From positions 8,715 through 72,714 of the forward strand of contig CALGCG010000111.1 in NCBI GenBank assembly GCA_937884485.1: a stretch of DNA of 64,000 nucleotides, given 5' to 3'. Position numbers and translations under genes: made by a program. This DNA comes from an uncultured Bacteroidales bacterium (GTDB lineage: Bacteria > Bacteroidota > Bacteroidia > Bacteroidales > P3). This document shows positions 42,987 through 52,692 of this stretch, piece after piece (positions within the stretch are counted from its first letter, which is position 1; the number at the start of each line of letters is the position of its first letter). The notes beneath the pieces were generated by a model. The model had not been told where the DNA came from. It saw nothing but the letters and a program-made list of their open reading frames with translations, and searched no databases.

Positions 42987-43940
42987 CTACAGTTCGTCCT
43001 TCTCTTTCAACGCAACAAACTTCTTGTATAGCCTCAGAAAAACCTCATCGATTATCACCAACATCGTAAAACGATAAAAATAGTTCTGCTCTGTATTTGC
43101 AGTTGAGGCAATGGTGCTTAGAGTGGGGAAAATAGGCTGATACGACGAGGTGTTGTGTGCACAGCGGTTACGGTGTTTATACACCACTTCCTCATAGAAT
43201 TTCTGCAATTGGCTTCCAAGCAACGATGCGTCCTTGGGAGTCACCTGTTCACCTTTAAACTTCTTCCTATAATTATCTTTGTACGAATCGAATTCCTTTT
43301 CTTTCCAGTGGATAATATTAGCTTTTTCAAGATCCGAAAAGACCTTGTCAACAAGTGAGCTGATGGCCTTTCGTCTTTTCACGCCAGCAAGATGCTCGGC
43401 AAAGTCAGCCTCCGGCATCACCTGTCCCATGATATTTGCTTCTATCTTGTCCTTCGCCTCCAGCGGCAGGCTGCTTCCGTTCTTTTTCTCTTGTATTTCA
43501 ATATTCTTCTGTATCTGCTTCTTGCGATTGGCAACCACTTTTTTCTCCCACTTCGCCCGTTCGTTTTTTAGTGTGGAATCCTCCAGCTCTTCATCATCCC
43601 ACACCTGATATGTCTTAAAGTCTGGCTGTATCTTTTTGATCAGGCTAACGATGTCCTTATAAATTCCATTCTTATCCGAATAATTCGAACATTCTCCATA
43701 GTTCCTGTTGTGTAGCAAATCGTAGCGGTAGGCATAGTCATTGGTTGCCATTTCCCAACATATACACTTCATTTTCTGTTCCTGGGCGCCTGTCATGCGC
43801 AAGAATAACGTTTGAAAGAAATATTCACCCAAAGGGAAACTCTCCGCTCCTATCTTGATGGATGCACTGGCAGCAATGCCATCCTGCATCACCTCCTGAA
43901 GGGGTGTCAAGATAAAGGTATGATGAACACTATTGTACAT
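42987..43940 (-). CDS. HEPN-type ribonuclease candidate paired with DUF262
   Basis: A 317-residue largely helical protein. The motif R257-N-R-C-A-H262 (KHRNRCAHNTS) fits the R-N-x3-H active site of HEPN ribonucleases, and it lies in a helical region as expected. A charged coiled segment spans about 120-175 (KKVVANRKKQIQKNIEIQEK). It starts within the last 11 bases of a DUF262 gene. HEPN domains are common toxins and effectors in phage defence. The exact family is not recognised, so HEPN is based on the motif and the context. Confidence 0.68.
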   Translation of the reverse strand: MYNSVHHTFILTPLQEVMQDGIAASASIKIGAESFPLGEYFFQTLFLRMTGAQEQKMKCICWEMATNDYAYRYDLLHNRNYGECSNYSDKNGIYKDIVSLIKKIQPDFKTYQVWDDEELEDSTLKNERAKWEKKVVANRKKQIQKNIEIQEKKNGSSLPLEAKDKIEANIMGQVMPEADFAEHLAGVKRRKAISSLVDKVFSDLEKANIIHWKEKEFDSYKDNYRKKFKGEQVTPKDASLLGSQLQKFYEEVVYKHRNRCAHNTSSYQPIFPTLSTIASTANTEQNYFYRFTMLVIIDEVFLRLYKKFVALKEKDEL

Positions 43941-45183
43941 ACTTTCCTACAATTTTTACCGATTCCTGCATCCTTTCACGCAAATTCCCCAGGCGGTTAG
44001 GACTCTTTGCATAGTTGTCATCCTTGCGCTTAAGCCTAATCTTCTTGTTTATATCAACAACAAGCCCGCTGATGTCATCCTTTAGTATTTTCCCTTTAAA
44101 CACCAAATGGTATATAAGACCAAACAACCAATAGTCTGCGTCTATCCAGGAGGTGAAGGCGTTGTCCTTGTTCAAATCAAAATTAGTTTTCAAACCGTTG
44201 ATAGCGTCTCGCAAAATAACGAACCGCTGTTTCCAGCAATCACCGGGAAATACTGTTGCAAAATCAAAGCCATCAAACTTATTCTCATTCGACTCTTGAT
44301 CCACACCGACGATGCTCGACACATAATCGCCATAATATGATTCCCTTGTTGAATAGGCTGAATACCAACGCAACACTTTGTCACTCGTACCCAGAATCAG
44401 ATATTGAGACAATGTGGATAGGTATCTTACAAAGTCAATCTTTGTCGGGGTCAGTTTTTCAACCAGTTTTATTCCGCATAGGATATCGGTTTCATCTTCA
44501 AGCTGCCCCTCAAAGTACTTCTGATACTGCGACTTCATATAATAGAGAGAACGACGGCTCTCCATCACCGAAAGGCGAGCACCAAAGTAGTTGATATTCC
44601 TGAACAACTGTGTATAACTGTTTTGAATTTCCTCCTTATCGTTACTCTCAGGAATGATATAAGAAAAACCAAGGAATGTCTTGTCAAAAAAGTCTTTGGG
44701 CAGATTCAGATTCTTAAATTCCAAATATCTACCATCCTTTATCATCCTCTCTTGGATTTTCTCACGTGTATTCTCCATTTGATCTTTACTAAACAGTCGC
44801 TGGAAAGTCCATTTCACAGGCACCTTTGCTCCTACAACACTACTATCGTCTTCCGAACTGTCGTCTCCTGACGCTATACCCTCATCAGCCTCGAATTCAT
44901 CCAAATCAGGCAAATAACCAATATATGTCAGTAATACTGTGGTCAGACGCTGCTGTCCATCGATAATGAGGTTTGCTGTAGCGCACCCATCCTTTGCGTC
45001 AAATAGAGCCAATGTTATAGGCTGCACAAACTGTTTATCCACTAACGACTTTACCAGCCGTCTCATATCCTTCTCGCGCCACACGAAGCTACGCTGATAG
45101 TCAGGCAACACTATATTACCACTTAACATCAGTCGTAGCCAGTGTCGCAATGTGTATTCTCCATAATACACTCTATTGTTCAT
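43930..45183 (-). CDS. DUF262 domain protein (GmrS-like)
   Basis: A 417-residue DUF262 protein. The hallmark IDGQQRLTT (74-82) and the earlier LPDYQRSFVWREKD (26-39) define the NTP-using ParB-like fold of GmrS in type IV modification-dependent restriction. The C-terminal DUF1524 HNH domain common in fused GmrSD proteins is not apparent, although a short NRLGNLRERM near the end resembles a DUF1524 segment. The overlapping HEPN-like gene may supply the nuclease instead. This suggests a two-component system related to GmrSD. Confidence 0.82.
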   Translation of the reverse strand: MNNRVYYGEYTLRHWLRLMLSGNIVLPDYQRSFVWREKDMRRLVKSLVDKQFVQPITLALFDAKDGCATANLIIDGQQRLTTVLLTYIGYLPDLDEFEADEGIASGDDSSEDDSSVVGAKVPVKWTFQRLFSKDQMENTREKIQERMIKDGRYLEFKNLNLPKDFFDKTFLGFSYIIPESNDKEEIQNSYTQLFRNINYFGARLSVMESRRSLYYMKSQYQKYFEGQLEDETDILCGIKLVEKLTPTKIDFVRYLSTLSQYLILGTSDKVLRWYSAYSTRESYYGDYVSSIVGVDQESNENKFDGFDFATVFPGDCWKQRFVILRDAINGLKTNFDLNKDNAFTSWIDADYWLFGLIYHLVFKGKILKDDISGLVVDINKKIRLKRKDDNYAKSPNRLGNLRERMQESVKIVGKYVQ

Positions 45184-45245
45184 AATACTATTTTGTTCTT
45201 AAACAATAAGCAAAACAACATTTTAACAAATCATCCTGTCACGGA

Positions 45246-46466
45246 TCAACTCTTCCCTAAAAGATTCTCATATAAATCAATGTACTCATTGAAACGGTCG
45301 TTTTTGTTGTAGTATTTAACTGCCCTGTTCCGACACGCTGCAACAGGTTTTTCCATTGCCAGCAACCCTTTTACTGCTTTGGCCACTCCTTCTATATCTC
45401 CAGGCTCGCAGACAATCCCTGTTTCCGGTGTCACCAATTCAGGACTAGCAGTGGCATTATAGACAATACTTGGCGTTCCACAAGCAAATCCTTCAACCGT
45501 CGTAAGGCCGAAGGTCTCTTCGTAACTGAGATTCATCACTATGGATGCTCCATTATACAATGCAACCAATTCGTCGACATTTTCAGTCCGAGGTATACCA
45601 ATAATTCCATGTTTTTCAGCTGTCATCATCATATTCTCATTCAATCCGACTAAAACTATTTTAAGATTTGTCGGCAACAATGATGTCAAGCGACAATAGT
45701 CTTTGAAACCCTTACGTCCAGACCATGCAGTCGCAACGCCAATCACATATTTGGCATTCTCCAAACCGTACCTCTTCAGAATCACATTGAAATTGTCGGT
45801 TGGTTTAAAGACATCAACATCAACTCCGTTACATATTGTTCGGATTGATCTATTCTTTAAAAAGCTCTCTTTTAACACACTTTCCAGCCAATGGCTCACT
45901 GGAACCAACGTTAAATTTTTAGTATTGGTAAATAATCTTTGCTTAAGTCTATAATGGTTTGCTGAATGATTTATATATTTTCTCAATTTAAAACCGAGTC
46001 TAAACGGGCAGTCATAACTACATTCTGACATCCAATAATTACAACCAAGAAGTGAGAAATAAGCGCAGTCACCTGTAAACGACCAACAATCGTGCTGAGT
46101 CCAAACTATTGGGGTGTCTAACGTATTAAGATACTCAAAAAGTATCTTATAATTCAACCAGTGGTCATGGATATTATGCAGATGTATAATGTCTGGTTTT
46201 ATTTGTCCTATTTTTTTTATGAGTTCTTTTGTTGCCAAACGCGACGCAAGCCCATCATTGTCAAACAATCTATGTTCCGCATAATGCTCATACACCTGCA
46301 GCATATTTCCAACATGGATAAGTTTGCTTTTACACGGTTGCATATTGCGACCATAAGCGAAATACGTCCCCCAACCTCGAAGAGCAGCGAGCTGGTTAAT
46401 TTGTTCCGCTATTTTACCTGTGCTACCGCTATTAGCAGTAACATTTATTTGAAACAATATCGGCAT
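45246..46466 (-). CDS. Glycosyltransferase family 4
   Basis: A 406-residue GT4 enzyme for chain assembly. The GT-B start FQINVTANSGSTGKIAEQIN, the central CDIIHLHNIHDHW-type motif (seen as PDIIHLHNIHDHW), the TQHDCWSFTGDCAYF acceptor loop, and the donor site EETFGLTTVEGFACGTP are present. This matches transferases that begin with the SGSTG loop. The sugar donor is unknown. It lies two bases downstream of the polymerase gene. Confidence 0.9.
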   Translation of the reverse strand: MPILFQINVTANSGSTGKIAEQINQLAALRGWGTYFAYGRNMQPCKSKLIHVGNMLQVYEHYAEHRLFDNDGLASRLATKELIKKIGQIKPDIIHLHNIHDHWLNYKILFEYLNTLDTPIVWTQHDCWSFTGDCAYFSLLGCNYWMSECSYDCPFRLGFKLRKYINHSANHYRLKQRLFTNTKNLTLVPVSHWLESVLKESFLKNRSIRTICNGVDVDVFKPTDNFNVILKRYGLENAKYVIGVATAWSGRKGFKDYCRLTSLLPTNLKIVLVGLNENMMMTAEKHGIIGIPRTENVDELVALYNGASIVMNLSYEETFGLTTVEGFACGTPSIVYNATASPELVTPETGIVCEPGDIEGVAKAVKGLLAMEKPVAACRNRAVKYYNKNDRFNEYIDLYENLLGKS

Positions 46467-46468
46467 AA

Positions 46469-47701
46469 CTAATTGTTACAAGAAACATTACGACTACTAA
46501 TACAAGCTGGCAAAAGACTATCAGCATCATAAGCAATTGATACTAATAACCAGAACAAAAAGCAGAGGGGATTCCCCGCTGAAAATATGTATCCTTCTAA
46601 CATAAAATGTACAAAAAAGAACAATAGTAAAGACGACAAATACAGAGAATAAGTATTTGTTCTAGATATTTTCACATTTTTAATAAAACACCGCAGCAAT
46701 ACATACACTATAGGTATTGCTCCCAATAGTCCAATTGTTGAGAATATGCAGAGCCAAGAGTTTCCATATTCAACTGTTCCAGACAAATGCACTTCTCCAT
46801 AGGAATAATATTTTGCAGAAGCAAACCCATTTCCTGTAAGCGGGTTCGATAAGAATTCGCCTATTCTATGTTCATATAAATACATACGCGAATCCAACAA
46901 ACTTGAATCTGCATCATTACGATATTCATTTTTATAAACTATACCATCTAACATAAACTTCCATAAAGGGAAAGTGACAGCCAAAATTACAATTACTGCA
47001 ACTCCAACTTTCATGAACTTTATTGGATTTTTTGATTTTTTATATAAATAAAAAAACACTGATACACCAGTTGCAATGAGGGCTCCTCTTGATGCTGAAA
47101 ATAACAATGCCCCCAGCGTGCACAGAATTAGGGTTATCTTTATCCATTTCTTTTCAAAGATTCCATTATTCGAATACAATATGAATATACATGCAATGCC
47201 ACAAAGTGGGCCCAACAACATAGAGTGTTTTACCAATCCTCCAAAAGTCCCTCCGACAGAAAAATCCTCTTCGTAAAGAGTGCCTTCTCCTATGCGCATA
47301 AAATTTATACCCAAAAACCAACAAAAAAAAGATCCAACACATAAAATAACAATCAAACATGATACGATATACAACAACCTACTCCTGTAATATGAAAGAC
47401 TCTTCGAATAAAACATCGGAGAAATCACAATCGCCATCAAAGTAAAGTAACCCAATCTTTCATATGACCTAAAACGTATATCCGGTTGCCCTATGGGAAT
47501 GCTAAAAAAAGACACTAATAACAATAAAAGAATACCATACGATACTTTTATATCATTGCGAACTAACAAAAAAGGAATAAACGAGAGCAATGCAACAACA
47601 TAAAAGTAAGATGGCAGAAAACTAAAACCCACACAGTTGGATATTACTGCAACCGCCATAAATAGAAGCCAGATTTTTTCTAATGTATGAAGCCTAATCA
47701 T
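46469..47701 (-). CDS. O-antigen/capsule polymerase (Wzy-like)
   Basis: A 410-residue inner-membrane protein with ten or more hydrophobic segments and a large periplasmic loop around residues 265-300 (YRNDADSSLLDSRMYLYEHR). The conserved O-antigen ligase/polymerase part GEFLSNPLTGNGFASAKY matches Wzy_C. Such proteins join repeat units on the periplasmic side. Its sequence is much more AT-rich than the genes around it, which is common for wzy genes. Polymerase is more likely than ligase given the locus. Confidence 0.85.
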   Translation of the reverse strand: MIRLHTLEKIWLLFMAVAVISNCVGFSFLPSYFYVVALLSFIPFLLVRNDIKVSYGILLLLLVSFFSIPIGQPDIRFRSYERLGYFTLMAIVISPMFYSKSLSYYRSRLLYIVSCLIVILCVGSFFCWFLGINFMRIGEGTLYEEDFSVGGTFGGLVKHSMLLGPLCGIACIFILYSNNGIFEKKWIKITLILCTLGALLFSASRGALIATGVSVFFYLYKKSKNPIKFMKVGVAVIVILAVTFPLWKFMLDGIVYKNEYRNDADSSLLDSRMYLYEHRIGEFLSNPLTGNGFASAKYYSYGEVHLSGTVEYGNSWLCIFSTIGLLGAIPIVYVLLRCFIKNVKISRTNTYSLYLSSLLLFFFVHFMLEGYIFSAGNPLCFLFWLLVSIAYDADSLLPACISSRNVSCNN

Positions 47702-47713
47702 TACGCATTCAAA

Positions 47714-48535
47714 TCATTTTTTAATCAAAAAAGCCGCGAAGTCATGATGAGAAATACGTTTCTCCTCTGGTGGCAACTGCATATAGTCGCCATAGGCATT
47801 GCGCAGATATGAATCATTATCTGCAAAGCCCATAAAACAACGGTCTTCGAAAGGCATCTTTACAACAGAGGAAAAAAGTGTCTTGCTGAATTTATGCTTC
47901 TGCAACATTCCTTGCACGCACTCGAATACAGAGGTATATCCTTTGCCGTTATTCTTCTGCGAATACCAACTCAAGAAACGTGCCGTATGCCGTCTTGTAA
48001 GAAAACAAAGCGGGAGTTTCATAGCCAAAAGGGTAGCGTTTTTCAGTATGCCCCTACGTGAAGATATACGCATACTCTTCACTATATCAACCCTTTGAAA
48101 AAAACGGCGCCGTCTGTCATATTTTAGCCACTCACTTTCTTCATCAGGGACATCATCTATGGGATATACATCAATATTAACCCCTATCTGAATATTATCC
48201 GTGGATTTTTCGATAATTCTGGTTCTGTTATCAAAAGCCTTGGCATACGCTCTCGTCCATTGAGCATCCCGTTCCAAAGATACCAACTCATAGCGCTCCA
48301 AATATGTCTTTGGAAACAATTTTATAAGCCGGATGTAGTCTTCCCTGAGCAGATATATGTCAATGTCATCGTCCCATGGGATATATCCCTTGTGGCGAAC
48401 CGCACCAAGCATTGTTCCACAGGCTAGGCTGTACACTATGCCGTTGTCTGCACAGAACTTGTCTATAGCCTGAAGGACATCAAGTTGAATGGTTTTGAGT
48501 TCCTCGGCTCCAATCTGTCTTACTTCCTTATCCAT
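47714..48535 (-). CDS. LicD family phosphotransferase
   Basis: A 273-residue LicD protein, which transfers a phosphorylated group such as phosphocholine, ribitol phosphate or glycerol phosphate from a CDP donor to a sugar. The nucleotidyltransferase-fold signature reads CGTMLGAVRHKGYIPWDDDI (residues 39-58), with DIYLLREDY after it. The cytidylyltransferase at 63281 could make the CDP donor. The gene overlaps the next ATP-grasp gene by 16 bases. Confidence 0.9.
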   Translation of the reverse strand: MDKEVRQIGAEELKTIQLDVLQAIDKFCADNGIVYSLACGTMLGAVRHKGYIPWDDDIDIYLLREDYIRLIKLFPKTYLERYELVSLERDAQWTRAYAKAFDNRTRIIEKSTDNIQIGVNIDVYPIDDVPDEESEWLKYDRRRRFFQRVDIVKSMRISSRRGILKNATLLAMKLPLCFLTRRHTARFLSWYSQKNNGKGYTSVFECVQGMLQKHKFSKTLFSSVVKMPFEDRCFMGFADNDSYLRNAYGDYMQLPPEEKRISHHDFAAFLIKK

Positions 48536-49731
48536 TTTCTCAGCTTTCTTTTTATCTTGTTCAGCTGGATATATCTCTCCAGTTTTCTTTGTGGGCCCGG
48601 ATCTTTCTCGTCATACACAAAGCAGATGTCTGCAGAAGCAATGATGAACCTCATCTCTTTTTCCGTAATATGGTAGAAGCCCCAGTCATCGATACACATC
48701 CGCTCGTTGGCGTAGGTGGCCGTACGGTCGATGTCGTGCAGCAGATGAGAATAATCTTTTCCCTGTAACGACTCAACTAACATCGCTGGCAAATTAGCAC
48801 CCATGGCGGTATAGGCATAGCCGCTGCCACCGAAGCGCAGGTTCATCTCACCAAAATACATCTTGCCCTCACTTTCGTAAAAGTCAATGTCGAACAAACC
48901 ATAGAAGCCGACCCGCCTGACAAAGACCTTGAACTGCTCCAACAGGGCTTCAAATCCCGTCACTGGCATAATCTTGCCTTCCCTGGCAATACCAAAATGG
49001 CTCTTACTATTGACAATAAACTCAATCACACCCGGAATAACAACGTCTTTCCCGTCGGAGAAACCCACCACTGCATATTCCGTCCCGATAACTTTGAAAT
49101 CCTCAACCAGCACATCGGTATTGTGGAACTGAAGGCTTGCCTTATCCAACACCTTGCGAAGATCTGTCTCGTTGTCGCATCGTCTCAGAAACTGCTTTCC
49201 GCCACTGATGGTGGCAAGTGGTTTGGTAAAACAGGGGTAACGAATACCTTCCGGCAGAGAGTAGCGATCATCCTTGACAGTTATGGTAGTGTCATGTGTG
49301 ACATTCAGGCCAATCTCTGTCGCCAGTTTCTTTTGAGCGGTCTTGTGCATCCAACGCTCTACCTCACCTGGTGTGTGATGGATATGCGGGAAGAGAAAAT
49401 GTTTCTTCAATCGCTCTTGATTGTTATCGATGACAGATGCCGACGTGTCGCTGTCGGGAATAATTATAACCTTCTGTTCCGGATCTGCACAACGACTCAG
49501 CAGAAGCTGTACAAGTGCCTCGCCATTCTGTGCTGGACAATACAGCACACAACTTACATATTTACTGTGACAGTCAACAGGTTTGCCTCCGTTAAAATGA
49601 AGGTAACGCCCCAATCGGCCTTGGAACACCATGGCTATCACCGTAATCTCGCAATCCAACGCTGCCAAAGAACGGATGATGGCCAATCGCGAAGTATATC
49701 CATGGCCTATGATGACTACTTTTTGTTTCAT
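48520..49731 (-). CDS. ATP-grasp ligase (carbamoyl-phosphate-synthase-like)
   Basis: A 403-residue ATP-grasp enzyme with a Rossmann-like N-terminal part (KVVIIGHGYTSRLAIIRSL), an ATP-binding part (YPCFTKPLATISGGKQFL, VLVEDFKVIGTEYAVVGFSD) and a metal-binding end (MYFGEMNLRFGGSGYAY). Such proteins form amide or similar bonds with amino acids or carboxylates and are common in polymer-decoration loci. The exact substrate is unknown. It lies between licD and a capA-like gene. Confidence 0.82.
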   Translation of the reverse strand: MKQKVVIIGHGYTSRLAIIRSLAALDCEITVIAMVFQGRLGRYLHFNGGKPVDCHSKYVSCVLYCPAQNGEALVQLLLSRCADPEQKVIIIPDSDTSASVIDNNQERLKKHFLFPHIHHTPGEVERWMHKTAQKKLATEIGLNVTHDTTITVKDDRYSLPEGIRYPCFTKPLATISGGKQFLRRCDNETDLRKVLDKASLQFHNTDVLVEDFKVIGTEYAVVGFSDGKDVVIPGVIEFIVNSKSHFGIAREGKIMPVTGFEALLEQFKVFVRRVGFYGLFDIDFYESEGKMYFGEMNLRFGGSGYAYTAMGANLPAMLVESLQGKDYSHLLHDIDRTATYANERMCIDDWGFYHITEKEMRFIIASADICFVYDEKDPGPQRKLERYIQLNKIKRKLRKWIRK

Positions 49732-49740
49732 AAAGTCTTA

Positions 49741-50877
49741 TTACAAATTTAACAAATGCTCCATCCCGATAATAGCCGTTTCCCGGTTTTGTTCAGAACG
49801 CAATGTATGGAGTGCAAACATCAAATTTTTTTCCGTATAGTCATACAGCCATCTCCTATATAGCTTAGGGAATAGTCTGTTCTGGAGCAGTCTTACTTTA
49901 GAGGGATTTTTGAATGCCGTTAAATATAGCTTAAGCTCGTTTTCACAAAATCTCTGTAACTGACTATAAACGAAATCCTCATCCTGCAGCTTTCTTGTGC
50001 GCTCTTCAAAACCCGACAGGTCTTGATTGGAATCGTATCGTACAAATAAATTGTCAACGGATTTAACCAAATGTTTCTTTATTTCGACCTTGCCGTCTAT
50101 AATATCAAGCTCTACTATCAGACCTGAATCGGTTAATCCTGGGGCAAAATTCCTAAGCAAGAAATCACCTTGTCCATAGAGTAGATACGAACTATTATAC
50201 AATTCTTCGCAACCGACACAGTGTGTATGCTGGGCAAGAACCACATCGGCACCACAGTCTGCCATACGGTGGAATCGTTTTTTTGTTTCAGGCGATGGAT
50301 ATGGAAACTTCTCAATTCCTCCATGATAAAGCACGACAAGATAATCACATTCCTTTTTCAGACGTTCCAACTCTCGACAAACCACATACTCGTCGTATAG
50401 CCATGCCCCAGCCCTGTTTTCGGTGGGTTTATTATACATGGTTTCGCTGACATTGTAGAAACCTATGTTTAACCCACCAATTTCTTGGGCAATAAAACGG
50501 ACAATTTCATTTTGGTTTCTACCGGCACCGATATGCATGATCCCGGCATTATTCAAAGTTTGCATTGTGTCATTCATACCTTGATGTCCACCATCTGTAG
50601 CATGGTTGTTCGCCAAAAGGCACAGGTCTATTCCCAATCTCTTATATGCCTCGACGGCTCTAGTTGCAGCGATCTTGACAGGCCCGGTCTTCCTGCATTT
50701 GTCAGGGTGGTCGGTCAATGCCCCTTCAAGATTGCAGACACAGAAATCCGCATTAGAAAACATTTGAATTATTTCTTTTCCAAACAATGTATCGATATCT
50801 CCTTTTGCAAAGAGCGATACATTTTGTTCGGTAGGAAAGAGATCGCCGACAATGATTATTCTTTGATTATATTTCAT
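49741..50877 (-). CDS. CapA-family protein 1
   Basis: A 378-residue metallophosphatase-fold CapA/PgsA-type protein. Metal-ligand motifs are VGDLFPTEQNV, CNLEGALTD, LANNHATDGGHQG and LAQHTHCVGCEE. CapA proteins take part in poly-gamma-glutamate or related polymer export, and in Bacteroidetes they occur beside ATP-grasp and polysaccharide genes. The N-terminus lacks a signal anchor, which is unusual for CapA and shared with the two other copies (54678 and 57723). The start overlaps the GNAT gene by 11 bases. Confidence 0.85.
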   Translation of the reverse strand: MKYNQRIIIVGDLFPTEQNVSLFAKGDIDTLFGKEIIQMFSNADFCVCNLEGALTDHPDKCRKTGPVKIAATRAVEAYKRLGIDLCLLANNHATDGGHQGMNDTMQTLNNAGIMHIGAGRNQNEIVRFIAQEIGGLNIGFYNVSETMYNKPTENRAGAWLYDEYVVCRELERLKKECDYLVVLYHGGIEKFPYPSPETKKRFHRMADCGADVVLAQHTHCVGCEELYNSSYLLYGQGDFLLRNFAPGLTDSGLIVELDIIDGKVEIKKHLVKSVDNLFVRYDSNQDLSGFEERTRKLQDEDFVYSQLQRFCENELKLYLTAFKNPSKVRLLQNRLFPKLYRRWLYDYTEKNLMFALHTLRSEQNRETAIIGMEHLLNL

Positions 50878-51463
50878 GTCTTTTGTTTAACGGAAAACGC
50901 AGCATGGTATTCATCCAAGACATTTTGTACTTCATCCAACAATAGAAAGATGAATGCGGACACCCATCCAACCATTTAGCCATCACAACACTATAATGAT
51001 CCTTGCTGGCTGCCCGAAAGAAACGAACTAATCTGTATCCATTCCTTTCAGCCATTTGCTGACGATGGACATTCCTTGAATGTGTGTCGAACACAAGTGT
51101 CTTATACCCCAAGCCTGTCGCCAGTTGTTCTCTTTTATTGTCTAAAAGTTTAAATATCCCCTCGCCAGAATATTCCGGTATAACAGCATCAAAACAGATG
51201 TATGCGTAAGAGCCTTTATTATACCATGTTTTACCAACTTTATTACCTATTGCCGCAGTACCAACCAATCTTTTACCGTCTAAAGCCACCAACACAACAC
51301 CTTTTTCTCCAAGAGATTCCTTTATCTTCTCCGCTGGCCATTGGTAATGGGCCATATTTATCCCTCTTGCACGATTAACCGCATGGGCGTCCACAAGACA
51401 TTGCTTGATATCGTCCCATGTCACCCAATCGGGTTTTTCCACTATTTGAATATTGTCTGACAT
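50867..51463 (-). CDS. GNAT-type acetyltransferase
   Basis: A 198-residue protein with GNAT layout: substrate-binding helices at the start, GVVLVALDGKRLVGTAAIG as central strands, YICFDAVIPEYSGEGIFKLL as the acetyl-CoA loop, and TRNVHRQQMAERNGY-type end (seen as HSRNVHRQQMAERNGYRLV). The residues after 175 are extra and hydrophilic. Likely role: acetylation of an amino sugar or amino acid on the polymer. Its frame overlaps the first capA-like gene. Confidence 0.75.
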   Translation of the reverse strand: MSDNIQIVEKPDWVTWDDIKQCLVDAHAVNRARGINMAHYQWPAEKIKESLGEKGVVLVALDGKRLVGTAAIGNKVGKTWYNKGSYAYICFDAVIPEYSGEGIFKLLDNKREQLATGLGYKTLVFDTHSRNVHRQQMAERNGYRLVRFFRAASKDHYSVVMAKWLDGCPHSSFYCWMKYKMSWMNTMLRFPLNKRHEI

Positions 51464-51487
51464 ATTCGCAACCGCTTGCTAAAAACC

Positions 51488-52564
51488 TCATTCCGGGAAC
51501 CACGTATTCGGTCTCGGCCATAACTCTCGTATAATTCTCTCAGTATACTCACCCATGCCAGACTTGAAGGCCGATTGGCTCAAACCAGGGTTTGTGTTGA
51601 ACTCGATAAGCACAGGTTCGCCATCTTCCTGTATAGCCACATCCCAACCTACCAAGTTGAAGTACGGCAATTTGAGGTGAAGACGTTTCACCATCTCAAT
51701 AGCCTTGTCATACGACGGTAGCTGATAACCTTCAAGCACGATGCCTGTATCTGTATGGTCAATGTTGTCTGTGCTAAAACCGCCAAAAGCCGCCTTGCCC
51801 AATTTACCATCTTTTGAAATCGTGGTACTGATCCCCCCCGCACATTGGTTGTCGACCACGGAACCGCTCCGTCCTATTCTAACCACAGAATAGATGATGA
51901 GGACCTCCATGCCGGAGCGATATGACAAAATGCGCATGGTGTTCACAGAAGTAGGATTCAATGCAGCCATACCTTCGTGCTGTCGTACCCAATCTTGAAC
52001 CAAAAAGTCTTTCTTATATTCCTTGAATAACTGAGCGACAGTTTTTCCATCGATGTCCGTGACTCCATTCTTGGCATTGAACATCTGGACCCCTCGTCCT
52101 TCCGATTCCCTCGATGGTTTTATAATAACCTTCTCTAAATTTCCACACAACGCGACAGCCTCATCTTCCGATACTGGTTTCCCTTCAAAATAGTAATAGC
52201 CGTTCATGTTTTTCAGGATGGAATGGGCTATGTTTTCGCCAGGAAACAGGAAGTCGCACATGTTCTTGTCGCCAAAGGCTCCCTGGAGCCGATGCTGGTT
52301 TGCCTTCGGCACCAACTCACAATGGTAGATGTTATTTGGCACATACTCTTTTGTGAAATGGCCTGTGCGCGAATAGAAATACTCATGGCAATAGAGCGGC
52401 ACCTTTTTGCCAATCATATCCATGTAAAAGTCTTGTACCTCTTTTTTCTGAGCCTTAGTGAGCTTGCGGCGGTGCTCCAGGTCTTTGAAGTTCTTGGTTA
52501 TGCGCACCTCCCATTTTTTCATCTCGCGTTTCTTGCGAATTTTGGTCCAAATCTTGTCAATCAT
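51488..52564 (-). CDS. Sugar-transfer-associated ATP-grasp protein 1
   Basis: A 358-residue protein of the sugar-transfer-associated ATP-grasp group (ATPgrasp_ST). Residues 145-340 contain KVIIKPSRESEGRGVQMF, DFLVQDWVRQHEG, NPTSVNTMRILSYR, NQCAGGISTTISKDGK and GEPVLIEFNTNPGLS. The family is thought to ligate an amino acid or similar unit to a sugar. A basic N-terminal region (KIRKKREMKKWEVR) may interact with the membrane. A paralogue lies at 55807. It follows the cargo unit and its terminator on the transcription path. Confidence 0.85.
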   Translation of the reverse strand: MIDKIWTKIRKKREMKKWEVRITKNFKDLEHRRKLTKAQKKEVQDFYMDMIGKKVPLYCHEYFYSRTGHFTKEYVPNNIYHCELVPKANQHRLQGAFGDKNMCDFLFPGENIAHSILKNMNGYYYFEGKPVSEDEAVALCGNLEKVIIKPSRESEGRGVQMFNAKNGVTDIDGKTVAQLFKEYKKDFLVQDWVRQHEGMAALNPTSVNTMRILSYRSGMEVLIIYSVVRIGRSGSVVDNQCAGGISTTISKDGKLGKAAFGGFSTDNIDHTDTGIVLEGYQLPSYDKAIEMVKRLHLKLPYFNLVGWDVAIQEDGEPVLIEFNTNPGLSQSAFKSGMGEYTERIIRELWPRPNTWFPE

Positions 52565-52630
52565 AAAAACAAATAGATAAAACCACCCGATGAAATCAAG
52601 TGGTATTTGTAAAAAATAAATGTTTCTCTA

Positions 52631-52656
52631 AAAAAAGGCCGGCTTGTCTACAGCCT
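52631..52656 (-). terminator. Candidate terminator of three-gene cargo unit
   Basis: On the minus strand aaggctgtagacaagccgg is followed by ccttttttt, a short imperfect stem with a T-run. It lies 37 bases beyond the last gene of the unit (52693). Confidence 0.5.
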
Positions 52657-52692
52657 TCAGCACATATGATTATTTCAAATCATACAACACAA

